From assembly GCA_013139905.1 (NCBI GenBank), contig WSZW01000080.1, positions 1 through 5,434 on the forward strand: 5,434 bases of DNA, in the 5' to 3' direction. The stretch comes from an archaeon. GTDB taxonomy: Archaea; EX4484-52; B79-G9. The notes under the pieces were generated by a model, which was not told where the DNA came from, ran no database searches, and saw only the letters and a program-made list of their open reading frames with translations. Positions 1-5,214 of the stretch are shown here, piece after piece; positions within the stretch are counted from its first letter, which is position 1, and the number at the start of each line of letters is the position of its first letter. A program made the translations under genes and the position numbers.

Positions 1-1302
1 TACATCATAGGTATTTTCATCTAAAAAACTTTTTGTTTTTTTAAGCATATTTTCCTGAACATCTACAAGCAATTTTTCGATTTCCGCTACAACATCATCA
101 AGTTTCGCAAATCTCTTATCGTGTATATCTCGCCTAGCAAGAACAGCCTGATTTTTCTCAATATCCTTAGGCCCAAGCTCAACTCTAACAGGAACGCCCT
201 TAAGCTCCCATTCATTAAATTTAAACCCGGGTTTATACTCTTCTCTATCATCAAGTTCAACAGAAATACCTTTTTTCTCCAGTGCTTTTTTAACATCCAG
301 TGCTTTTTTCAATACCTGTTTTTTTGAAGCATCAAATAAAATCGGAATAATAACAACTTTGATAGGCGCAACATTAGGCGGCAAAACAAGTCCTTTATCA
401 TCACCATGACTCATTATAATAGCACCAATAAGCCGTGTTGAAACACCCCAAGACGTCTGCCAAACATGCTGTTTTTTCTCATTTTCATCAATATATTCAA
501 TATTAAATGCTTTTGCAAAGTTTTGACCAAGATTATGCGATGTACCCATCTGTAACGCCTTGCCATCAGTCATTAAAGCTTCAATGGTTGTCGTATATAA
601 AGCACCGGGGAATTTCTCTGCTTCCGTCTTTTTTCCTGTAATGACGGGTATTGCAAGCCGTTTTTCAGCCAATTCAACATAAACATCAAGCATTTTTCTA
701 ACTTCCTTATCAGCACCCGCATTAGTCGTATGCGCCGTATGCCCTTCCTGCCATAAAAACTCTCTTGTACGTAAAAATAATTTCGTAGCTTTAGTCTCCC
801 AACGAACAATATTACACCATTGGTTAATCAAAAGCGGTAAATCACGATAACTTCTAATCCATTGAGAATACATAGAATACATAATAGTTTCAGATGTCGG
901 CCTTATAGCAAGCTTTTCTTCAAGTTTTCTTGACCCACCGTGTGTAACCCATGCAACTTCCGGAACAAACCCTTCAACATGATCTTGTTCTTGCATCAAT
1001 AAATTTTCCGGAATAAGCATAGGAAAATAAGCATTTTTATGCCCCGTAGCCTTTATTTGACCATCAAGCCATGATTGAATATTTTCCCATACAGCATAGC
1101 CCCACGGCTTTATAACCATACAGCCTTTAACCGGCCCATAATCCGCAAGACCGCTTTTAAGAATAACTTGTGTATACCACTCACTAAAATCTTCATCTTT
1201 TTTGACTGTCAAGCCTAAATCCTGCACTGATTGAGGTTTTGATGATTGCTTCGAAGATTGCTTTTCATTTTTATTTTGATTTTTATTTTGTTTTGTCGAC
1301 AT
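1..1302 (-). CDS. proS: Prolyl-tRNA synthetase, archaeal/eukaryotic type (C-terminus beyond window)
   Basis: Charges tRNA-Pro with proline in the cytoplasm. The frame is open for 434 codons from the ATG at 1302 to the left edge with no stop. Class II synthetase motifs are clear: motif 1 region about residues 55-98, the RPTSET proline/ATP loop at 134-139, motif 2 with RWE at 167-169 and FLRTREFLWQEGHTAH at 176-191, and motif 3 STRLIGAIIMSHGDDKGL at 288-305. An anticodon-binding domain starts near 314. No bacterial-type editing insertion lies between motifs 2 and 3. NQWCNIVRWE and FLWQEGHTAH match the eukaryotic/Thermus-like ProRS subfamily as I recall it. Relatives are about 480 residues, so some 45-50 residues, usually a zinc-binding-like end, are missing off the edge. 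Residues 1-27 are a K/N/Q/S-rich tail with no family similarity. No Shine-Dalgarno is seen, but a TATA box lies about 28 nt upstream, which suggests a leaderless mRNA. Confidence 0.96.
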   Translation of the reverse strand, partial: MSTKQNKNQNKNEKQSSKQSSKPQSVQDLGLTVKKDEDFSEWYTQVILKSGLADYGPVKGCMVIKPWGYAVWENIQSWLDGQIKATGHKNAYFPMLIPENLLMQEQDHVEGFVPEVAWVTHGGSRKLEEKLAIRPTSETIMYSMYSQWIRSYRDLPLLINQWCNIVRWETKATKLFLRTREFLWQEGHTAHTTNAGADKEVRKMLDVYVELAEKRLAIPVITGKKTEAEKFPGALYTTTIEALMTDGKALQMGTSHNLGQNFAKAFNIEYIDENEKKQHVWQTSWGVSTRLIGAIIMSHGDDKGLVLPPNVAPIKVVIIPILFDASKKQVLKKALDVKKALEKKGISVELDDREEYKPGFKFNEWELKGVPVRVELGPKDIEKNQAVLARRDIHDKRFAKLDDVVAEIEKLLVDVQENMLKKTKSFLDENTYDV

Positions 1303-1324
1303 AAAAAAAGCTATACACAATAAT

Positions 1325-1334
1325 ATTTATATAA
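1325..1334 (-). promoter_or_regulatory. TATA box of proS (leaderless promoter)
   Basis: The minus strand reads TTATATAAAT. Its centre is about 28 nt upstream of the proS ATG at 1302, so transcription should begin at or within a few bases of the start codon. The lack of any ribosome binding site ahead of proS agrees with this. It lies downstream of the eS8 T-tract, so proS looks like a separate transcription unit. Confidence 0.6.
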
Positions 1335-1389
1335 TTGACACCAATAAGAACGAATTTTAAACAAAAACAACCAAAGCCAACGCTAACCT

Positions 1390-1413
1390 AAAAAAAATAA
1401 AAAAGAACAAAAA
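1390..1413 (-). terminator. Oligo-T terminator after eS8
   Basis: The minus strand carries T5, T6 and T8 runs separated by one to four other bases, starting 4 nt after the eS8 stop codon. Such T-tracts are the known intrinsic termination signal of archaeal RNA polymerase, and no strong hairpin is needed. It probably ends the lsm-eL37-eS8 transcript. Confidence 0.6.
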
Positions 1414-1417
1414 CCGT

Positions 1418-1798
1418 CTATTCAACAACAATACCGTTAACAACGCCGTGCTGTGCCGGTCGGGATGTAATTCTTACGTTCCCTACACTAGTTTTTACAA
1501 TAGCGCCTTTAGTTATCAGTTTTTGTCTAATAAAATGAGGATTTGCTTTATTTTCAATAACAGCTTCAATACCAACATTTTTTGTCTTACCGGTTTTTTT
1601 ATCAGTAATATTTACCGTATTTGCCGCAACAGCTTTTACTTTCACATTACCGCCTTTGATTCGAACAACTTTAGTTTTATTTTCACCAATTATTACTTTT
1701 AAAAAATTATTACCGGTTGAATGTTTTCTTTTTGGAACAGTAGCTGTTATAAGTCCGCCCGTAAGTTTTCTTTTTGATTTTATTTGCCAAATGCCCAT
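1418..1798 (-). CDS. rps8e: 30S ribosomal protein eS8 (S8e)
   Basis: A basic small-subunit ribosomal protein of 126 residues, the usual length for archaeal eS8 (the eukaryotic form is longer). Family landmarks are KSKRKLTGG at 7-15, VRIKGGNVKVKA at 45-56, NPHFIRQKLITKGAIV at 86-101 and the C-terminal TSRPAQHGVVNGIVVE. The N-terminal MGIWQ start fits the family's MGI opening. A ribosome binding site, AAGGTGA, sits 5 nt ahead of the ATG. The gene begins 17 nt after the eL37 stop, so the two are almost surely cotranscribed. It is followed by a T-tract terminator and then by the independently promoted proS. Confidence 0.96.
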   Translation of the reverse strand: MGIWQIKSKRKLTGGLITATVPKRKHSTGNNFLKVIIGENKTKVVRIKGGNVKVKAVAANTVNITDKKTGKTKNVGIEAVIENKANPHFIRQKLITKGAIVKTSVGNVRITSRPAQHGVVNGIVVE

Positions 1799-1803
1799 TT
1801 AAT

Positions 1804-1810
1804 TCACCTT
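1804..1810 (-). promoter_or_regulatory. Ribosome binding site of eS8
   Basis: The minus strand reads AAGGTGA and is followed by 5 nt and the ATG at 1798. GGTGA is complementary to the ATCACCTCC end of archaeal 16S rRNA. It sits in the 17-nt gap after eL37 and fixes the eS8 start. Confidence 0.75.
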
Positions 1811-1815
1811 AATAA

Positions 1816-2001
1816 TTATTTCCTTGATTTTTCAATAAGACCATTTTTAGATTTCCAGTTATAAGATTTAAGTTTTGCACTTGAACCAAAACCACATGCA
1901 GCACAAACTTTACGTGTAATATGCAGTGAGTGTCTGCCACATCTTCTACACAACATGTGCACAAGCTTATTTCTTTTTCCGAATGATGGTTTTCCGTCCA
2001 T
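1816..2001 (-). CDS. rpl37e: 50S ribosomal protein eL37 (L37e)
   Basis: A small zinc-ribbon protein of the large ribosomal subunit, 61 residues, the expected size. It opens with the family signature GKPSFGKRNK (3-12). A four-cysteine zinc site follows: C18-x2-C21, then C33-x2-C36, with the typical CRRCG and CxxCGFG contexts. The tail is basic and binds rRNA. The start at 2001 puts the signature at the very N-terminus, as in relatives, and a weak GTGAT site lies 3 nt upstream. The overlapping longer reading frame in another phase is a shadow. Pairing of an Sm-like gene with eL37 is a well-known archaeal gene order, and it is kept here with a 76-nt gap to lsm. Confidence 0.96.
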   Translation of the reverse strand: MDGKPSFGKRNKLVHMLCRRCGRHSLHITRKVCAACGFGSSAKLKSYNWKSKNGLIEKSRK

Positions 2002-2004
2002 AGT

Positions 2005-2009
2005 ATCAC
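2005..2009 (-). promoter_or_regulatory. Weak ribosome binding site of eL37
   Basis: The minus strand reads GTGAT and is followed by ACT and the ATG. It matches part of the GGTGATC anti-16S sequence, with closer spacing (3 nt) than the other sites in this window, so it is probably weaker. Confidence 0.4.
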
Positions 2010-2066
2010 ATTTATTATTATATTAATCGTATTATTTAATTACGTCATTATAGAATCGTTACATAG

Positions 2067-2075
2067 TTTTATAAA
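2067..2075 (-). promoter_or_regulatory. Candidate internal TATA box ahead of eL37
   Basis: The minus strand reads TTTATAAAA, close to the archaeal TATA consensus, beginning two bases after the lsm stop codon. A start about 26 nt downstream would give eL37-eS8 an extra promoter with a leader of roughly 43 nt. The intergenic DNA is very AT-rich, so a chance match is possible. Confidence 0.35.
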
Positions 2076-2077
2076 CC

Positions 2078-2302
2078 TTATTGATTTGAAGGTGAAGCAA
2101 TAACGACACTATCCCCTCTTACAAGAAGATCCCCAAAAGTAGTTTTTTTATCCTCGAAAGTAATTTCTGCATCCTCAAGCCACATATTTAAATGAATATC
2201 TAATGCCTGAAGCTTTCCGGTTATTTCTCTTCCATTTTTCAAAATAACATAAACATTTTTTCCTTTTGATTTATTAAGCGCATCAAGCGGTCTTTTATCC
2301 AT
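2078..2302 (-). CDS. Sm-like archaeal protein (LSm/SmAP)
   Basis: An RNA-binding Sm-fold protein of 74 residues that assembles into a ring and binds U-rich RNA, part of the archaeal Hfq/Sm family. The Sm1 motif spans about 17-47 and includes NGREITGKLQALDIHLNMWL, with the D35-x-H37-x-N39 RNA pocket residues. The Sm2 motif is LLVRGDSVVIASP at 59-71, with the canonical R62-G63-D64. Start choice: a TTG nine bases upstream would add three residues, but it directly abuts the AAGGAG ribosome binding site with zero spacing. The ATG at 2302 lies 9 nt from AAGGAG and is preferred. The gene leads the lsm-eL37-eS8 group and has its own TATA box in the 118-nt gap after ftsY. Confidence 0.95.
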   Translation of the reverse strand: MDKRPLDALNKSKGKNVYVILKNGREITGKLQALDIHLNMWLEDAEITFEDKKTTFGDLLVRGDSVVIASPSNQ

Positions 2303-2311
2303 AATATTCAA

Positions 2312-2317
2312 CTCCTT
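2312..2317 (-). promoter_or_regulatory. Ribosome binding site that decides the lsm start
   Basis: The minus strand reads AAGGAG, immediately followed by TTGAATATT and then ATG. Spacing is 0 nt to the TTG and 9 nt to the ATG, so the ATG at 2302 is the credible start. Confidence 0.65.
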
Positions 2318-2390
2318 AAAAACAAAAATATTAAACGTAAAAATTTATTACAAGAAAATATATCTGCTTATGGTTATGTTATACCTGTAA

Positions 2391-2400
2391 GTTATATAAA
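2391..2400 (-). promoter_or_regulatory. TATA box of lsm
   Basis: The minus strand reads TTTATATAAC, a near-consensus archaeal TATA element, 21 nt after the ftsY stop. Transcription would begin near 2370, leaving a leader of about 65 nt that contains the AAGGAG site. T-rich stretches at about 2316-2348 on the same strand could act as a weak terminator for transcripts reading through from ftsY. Confidence 0.5.
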
Positions 2401-2420
2401 TGTTTCCTTTAACTCCTTAC

Positions 2421-3503
2421 TCAAAAGATACTATCCACTACAGACCTAGCATCAAATTCCTCAAAATCCCCGTACTCTTGACCGGTACCCAAAAATACAA
2501 TAGGCTTTCCTAAAGTATGACACACACTAAGTGCTGCCCCGCCTTTCTCATCAACATCCCATTTTGTAAGTATAACACCATCAATTCCAACCGTATCAAA
2601 AACCCGTGCCTGTTCAACAACATCATTACCAACCACAGCCTCAACAACCAAAAACTTAAAATCCGGATTGTTTATCCGAACAATTTTTTCCAATTCAGCA
2701 ATCAAATTCTTATCAGTATGCACACGCCCGGCAGTATCTGCAAGAACAACATCAATATGCCTCGCCTTAGCATGAGCAACCGCATCATAAATAACCGCAG
2801 CAGGATCAGCACCATATTTGTGCTTTATCATCTTAACCTTAAGATTTTGAGCATGCTCCTCTAACTGCTCAATTGCAGCAACCCTAAACGAATCCGCAGC
2901 CGCAAACACACAAGTATGATTTTTGTTTTTAAAATAAGTAGCAAGCTTAGCACACGACGTAGTTTTTCCCGCCCCATTAAACCCAATAAGCAAAATTACC
3001 AATGGCTCACCGTTTTTTTCTTTTATCGTAGTTTCAAAATCAATTTTTGGCTTATTTAATATATCAAAAATATTTGATTTTAATACATCATGTATTATTT
3101 TTTCAGCTTCACTTCGCTTAACACTTCGCCCTTTTAAATTATCGCGAATATCACTAACAATCTTTTCCGCAACATCTTGAGCAACATTATTCTCTAAAAT
3201 TGCCAATTCAAGATCCCACAAAACATCCTTCAAATAATCCTCACTAAGTGTTTTCTCAGTAAAAGTACCCGTAAGTTTCGATATTAATCCTTTAGCCGGC
3301 TTTTCAACAACAATATTCTCTTTAGAACTTTTTTGTTCAACAGAATCTAAACTAGAATTTTTATCCGAAACAACACTGGATTCAATAGATTCAGATTCAA
3401 CAATAACATCTTTATTTTTGTCTTTTACCTTATCATCACTTGCTATTTTTTCAGTTATAGAATTAACAGCAGCCGTTATTTTCTTTTTAAAAAGTCCAAA
3501 CAT
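2421..3503 (-). CDS. ftsY: Signal recognition particle receptor FtsY
   Basis: The SRP receptor GTPase, which docks ribosome-nascent chain-SRP complexes at the membrane; 360 residues. It starts with a short basic-amphipathic helix (MFGLFKKKI) for membrane contact, followed by an acidic, Ser-rich linker at about 22-68 resembling a short A domain. The helical N domain is about 70-150. The G domain follows: P-loop GFNGAGKT at 174-181, DSFRVAAIEQL at 204-214, DTAGR at 256-260, TKWD at 313-316 with DEKGG after it, and the closing GTGQEYGD at 339-346. DSFRVAA plus the KGG and GQEYGD motifs are typical of FtsY rather than SRP54, and no M domain follows. It lies 60 nt after pfdA, a familiar archaeal pairing. 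No strong ribosome binding site is visible. In the G3-G4 region VVEAVVGND replaces the more usual VVDA form. Confidence 0.97.
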   Translation of the reverse strand: MFGLFKKKITAAVNSITEKIASDDKVKDKNKDVIVESESIESSVVSDKNSSLDSVEQKSSKENIVVEKPAKGLISKLTGTFTEKTLSEDYLKDVLWDLELAILENNVAQDVAEKIVSDIRDNLKGRSVKRSEAEKIIHDVLKSNIFDILNKPKIDFETTIKEKNGEPLVILLIGFNGAGKTTSCAKLATYFKNKNHTCVFAAADSFRVAAIEQLEEHAQNLKVKMIKHKYGADPAAVIYDAVAHAKARHIDVVLADTAGRVHTDKNLIAELEKIVRINNPDFKFLVVEAVVGNDVVEQARVFDTVGIDGVILTKWDVDEKGGAALSVCHTLGKPIVFLGTGQEYGDFEEFDARSVVDSIF

Positions 3504-3530
3504 TTATAATCAAACCCTACTCGATTAATA

Positions 3531-3540
3531 GATTATTAAA
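3531..3540 (-). promoter_or_regulatory. Possible TATA box of ftsY
   Basis: The minus strand reads TTTAATAATC. Its centre is about 33 nt before the ftsY ATG, directly after the hairpin and T-tract that close pfdA. Lack of a ribosome binding site ahead of ftsY would suit a leaderless or near-leaderless message. The match to the TATA consensus is only fair. Confidence 0.3.
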
Positions 3541-3543
3541 TAC

Positions 3544-3572
3544 GAAAACAAAAACACTAAACTCTAGTGTTT
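3544..3572 (-). terminator. Hairpin plus T-tract overlapping the pfdA stop codon
   Basis: A perfect 8-bp inverted repeat has arms at 3552-3559 and 3565-3572 and a 5-nt loop at 3560-3564. In the direction of transcription it reads AAACACTA, loop, TAGTGTTT, followed at once by TTGTTTT. The 5' arm contains the last two His/Lys codon bases and the stop codon of pfdA. It looks like an intrinsic terminator or attenuator between pfdA and ftsY. Confidence 0.5.
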
Positions 3573-4004
3573 ATGACCGCAATTACTGCCGCAAGCAGCC
3601 GAACCGGCAGTTTTAGATTCATCTTTTTGAAGTTCAGAAACTAATGCCCTACCCTCAGCATCAAGTTTTTCAAGTTCAATATTAATCTGTTTTTCTAAAT
3701 CAAGCATTTGGCTTTCACGTTCTTTAATTATTGCGTCAACTTCAGATAATGATTTACCAACAGCAACAGAACCGCCAATAGTCGTTATAATATCACTAAG
3801 ATTAGTGATTTTTCCTTTAACATACATCCCGGTTCCAATTGGAATCATAAGTTCTGTATCTTTTTTTGCGTTTTTTAAATCAGCGATTGTATTTTTAGAA
3901 TATTCTATTTCCTGCAACTGCATAGAAATCTGAGATTTCTGCTGACTTAATTGCTGACCTTGTTCCTTTAACATCTCTAATTGAAGCATTTTTGACTGAT
4001 CCAT
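3564..4004 (-). CDS. pfdA: Prefoldin alpha subunit with Cys/His C-terminal tail
   Basis: The alpha subunit of the hexameric alpha2-beta4 prefoldin chaperone, which passes unfolded proteins to the thermosome; 146 residues, the family's usual length. It has the expected plan: an N-terminal coiled coil at about 5-50 rich in Q, E and L, a central hairpin at about 53-82 (MIPIGTGMYVKGKI and TIGGSVAVGKS, the family's core motif), and a C-terminal coiled coil at about 86-128. After the coil comes an unusual tail with C138, C142, H144 and H146, a C-x3-C-x-H-x-H arrangement that could bind a metal. A strong ribosome binding site GGTGAT lies 5 nt before the ATG. The gene opens the minus-strand core cluster and is divergent from the secreted-protein gene. 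Confidence 0.95.
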   Translation of the reverse strand: MDQSKMLQLEMLKEQGQQLSQQKSQISMQLQEIEYSKNTIADLKNAKKDTELMIPIGTGMYVKGKITNLSDIITTIGGSVAVGKSLSEVDAIIKERESQMLDLEKQINIELEKLDAEGRALVSELQKDESKTAGSAACGSNCGHKH

Positions 4005-4009
4005 TAATA

Positions 4010-4015
4010 ATCACC
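4010..4015 (-). promoter_or_regulatory. Ribosome binding site of pfdA
   Basis: The minus strand reads GGTGAT and is followed by TATTA and the ATG at 4004. It is a 6-base match to the complement of the archaeal 16S 3' end (ATCACC) and is among the best such sites in the window. Confidence 0.75.
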
Positions 4016-4050
4016 ATATAAGTATTTTAGTAATTGCTTTAAGAAATATA

Positions 4051-4061
4051 TTTTATATAAT
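4051..4061 (-). promoter_or_regulatory. TATA box of pfdA
   Basis: The minus strand reads ATTATATAAAA, with a GGGGTA stretch just upstream where a BRE would lie. Transcription would start near 4031, giving a leader of about 27 nt that includes the GGTGAT site. The element is nearly symmetric (TTTTATATAAT on the plus strand), so it could also help drive the divergent plus-strand gene. Confidence 0.55.
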
Positions 4062-4085
4062 TACCCCTTAAATCAAACCATAATT

Positions 4086-4095
4086 ATTTTAATAA
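4086..4095 (+). promoter_or_regulatory. Possible TATA box of the secreted-protein gene
   Basis: The plus strand reads ATTTTAATAA, centred about 50 nt before the ATG at 4141. It would give a start near 4117 and a leader of about 24 nt holding the GGTGA site. A 9-bp direct repeat, ATAAACTAA, follows at 4105-4113 and 4115-4123. The TATA match is moderate, and the region is AT-rich throughout. Confidence 0.35.
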
Positions 4096-4130
4096 CAAAA
4101 CCCAATAAACTAAGATAAACTAAACTAAAA

Positions 4131-4135
4131 GGTGA
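4131..4135 (+). promoter_or_regulatory. Ribosome binding site that decides the secreted-protein start
   Basis: The plus strand reads GGTGA and is followed by GATTT and the ATG at 4141. An in-frame GTG at 4132 lies inside this site and would only add three residues before the signal peptide, so it is not the start. Confidence 0.75.
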
Positions 4136-4140
4136 GATTT

Positions 4141-4815
4141 ATGAAAAAAACAATATTATTTGCACTCGTAATTTTAATGGTCTCTGCAAGCTTTGCTTTT
4201 GCAGAACCACAAAATACACAAATACCAAATACAACCGGACAAGCAATAAACACAAACAATCCAAATTCAATTACAACCATAACTCAAACAATGACAAATG
4301 AACGCGCACAAATACGAACCAAAGAAGAACTTCAAAATTCCATAAACAAAAAAAAACAAGAAATGAAAAACCAAACAGAAACCATGTCTAGCGGCAAAAA
4401 AATAGCATACAATAACCAAAATCAAGTCAGACTCGCAGTACATACAATGCTTATGATGGAAAATATGACTGGCGGTATAGGAAAAGAAGTATCTGCCATT
4501 GCAATTAAATACAACAACTCAATACAATCAACCCTAAATGCAGAAGAAAAAATACAAACAAGAGGTTCAATAACGAGATTTTTCTTCGGCGGCGATGAAA
4601 CTTCAGCAAATACATTAAATAAAACCACAGTTCAAAATCGCGAACAAATAAATACTATGAATCAGCTCATACTTAACTGTACAAACTGCACAGAAGAAGT
4701 CAAAACACTTATGCAAGAACAAATAAGAACTATGGAAAAAGAACAAAACCGTCTTGAAAACTTAGCAAAAAACGAACTAAATCGCAAAGGAATCTTCGGC
4801 TGGCTTTACAAATAG
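4141..4815 (+). CDS. Secreted Asn-rich helical protein of unknown function
   Basis: 224 residues. A Sec signal peptide is clear: MKK, a hydrophobic core at 5-14, and a likely cut after AFA (residue 21). The mature part is Asn/Gln/Thr-rich at 22-60, then mostly charged and helix-prone, with probable coiled-coil stretches at about 55-80 and 163-215. Between them lies what looks like a conserved core (QVRLAVHTMLMMENMTGGIG, 95-114; TRGSITRFFFGGDE, 140-153). There are seven N-x-S/T sequons, at N30, N77, N108, N125, N160, N179 and N182, which suggests an N-glycosylated exported protein. C180 and C183 form a C-x2-C pair. The C-terminus is GIFGWLYK. I have a recollection of similar hypothetical proteins in methanogens but cannot verify it. 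No enzyme motif or membrane anchor is seen. It is monocistronic, divergent from pfdA, and ends before a hairpin terminator. Confidence 0.85.
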   Translation: MKKTILFALVILMVSASFAFAEPQNTQIPNTTGQAINTNNPNSITTITQTMTNERAQIRTKEELQNSINKKKQEMKNQTETMSSGKKIAYNNQNQVRLAVHTMLMMENMTGGIGKEVSAIAIKYNNSIQSTLNAEEKIQTRGSITRFFFGGDETSANTLNKTTVQNREQINTMNQLILNCTNCTEEVKTLMQEQIRTMEKEQNRLENLAKNELNRKGIFGWLYK

Positions 4816-4841
4816 TGCTATAAACAACTAAAGAACTTTAC

Positions 4842-4881
4842 GTATAACATATCATAATCGGTATGTTATACAACTTTTTTT
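4842..4881 (+). terminator. Hairpin terminator after the secreted-protein gene
   Basis: A perfect 10-bp inverted repeat, GTATAACATA (4842-4851) and TATGTTATAC (4862-4871), with a 10-nt loop, is followed three bases later by T7 (4875-4881). It lies 26 nt after the stop codon. The T-run is on the plus strand only, so it should end the secreted-protein transcript. Confidence 0.65.
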
Positions 4882-4914
4882 CTAAAATACATAAAATAAA
4901 TTACACAATAAACC

Positions 4915-4923
4915 AAAAAATAA
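4915..4923 (-). terminator. Oligo-T terminator after the PQ-loop gene
   Basis: The minus strand reads TTATTTTTT beginning 2 nt after the TGA at 4926, followed by more T-rich sequence. Together with the plus-strand hairpin, it separates the two convergent genes. Confidence 0.4.
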
Positions 4924-4925
4924 CA

Positions 4926-5183
4926 TCAACCAGTCTTATACATAACTCGTTGAATAACAAAAATCATCCATAAAATGCCACCACTAACAGTTACAAACGA
5001 CGAATAATACAATTGCAAAGTATAATAAGTTACAGCCATAACATAAAGACCAATACACGTCGGCAAAGATGTCGCAATAAGAACAGTTCCTTTTTTCAAT
5101 TTAAAACCAGAATAAATTTGCGGAACTAATGCAACCATAAAAACCACATTAACAATAGAAATCACAAAATCTTGCCAAACCAT
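4926..5183 (-). CDS. Small PQ-loop (SemiSWEET-like) membrane protein
   Basis: 85 residues with three hydrophobic segments, at about 5-22, 34-56 and 62-80, the size and topology of a single triple-helix bundle as in SemiSWEET sugar transporters, which work as dimers. The PQ motif (VALVPQIYSGFKLKKGT, P21-Q22) ends the first helix and leads into a basic loop, as in PQ-loop proteins. Substrate cannot be read from sequence: sugars are the known cargo of SemiSWEETs, but PQ-loop proteins as a group also carry amino acids and other solutes. No ribosome binding site is seen, and a TATA box 27 nt ahead of the ATG suggests a leaderless message. The gene is convergent with the secreted-protein gene and is followed by its own T-tract. 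Confidence 0.75.
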   Translation of the reverse strand: MVWQDFVISIVNVVFMVALVPQIYSGFKLKKGTVLIATSLPTCIGLYVMAVTYYTLQLYYSSFVTVSGGILWMIFVIQRVMYKTG

Positions 5184-5204
5184 TCTATATGTTCAAATGC
5201 CCAA

Positions 5205-5214
5205 GTTTATATGT
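5205..5214 (-). promoter_or_regulatory. TATA box of the PQ-loop gene (leaderless promoter)
   Basis: The minus strand reads ACATATAAAC, centred about 27 nt before the ATG at 5183. The spacing matches that of the proS promoter, and here too no ribosome binding site precedes the gene. Confidence 0.55.

Noticed and set aside
1809..2009. A 66-codon minus-strand frame overlapping eL37.
   Set aside because: It is out of phase with the zinc-ribbon frame of eL37, which carries the family signature.
2303..2311. TTG start for the Sm-like protein.
   Set aside because: It touches the AAGGAG site with no spacing, whereas the ATG nine bases on is well placed.
2365..2389. Hairpin in the ftsY-lsm gap (CTTA ... 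TAAG).
   Set aside because: It pairs only on the plus strand with G-T wobbles. On the transcribed minus strand it has A-C mismatches, so it is not a convincing RNA element.
2517..2864. A 115-codon plus-strand frame opposite ftsY, and similar frames opposite eS8, pfdA, proS and the secreted gene.
   Set aside because: They lie antisense to or out of phase with clearly conserved proteins and show no domain, ribosome binding site or plausible composition.
4132..4140. GTG start three codons upstream for the secreted protein.
   Set aside because: The GTG is part of the GGTGA ribosome binding site, and the ATG at 4141 has proper spacing and begins a normal signal peptide.
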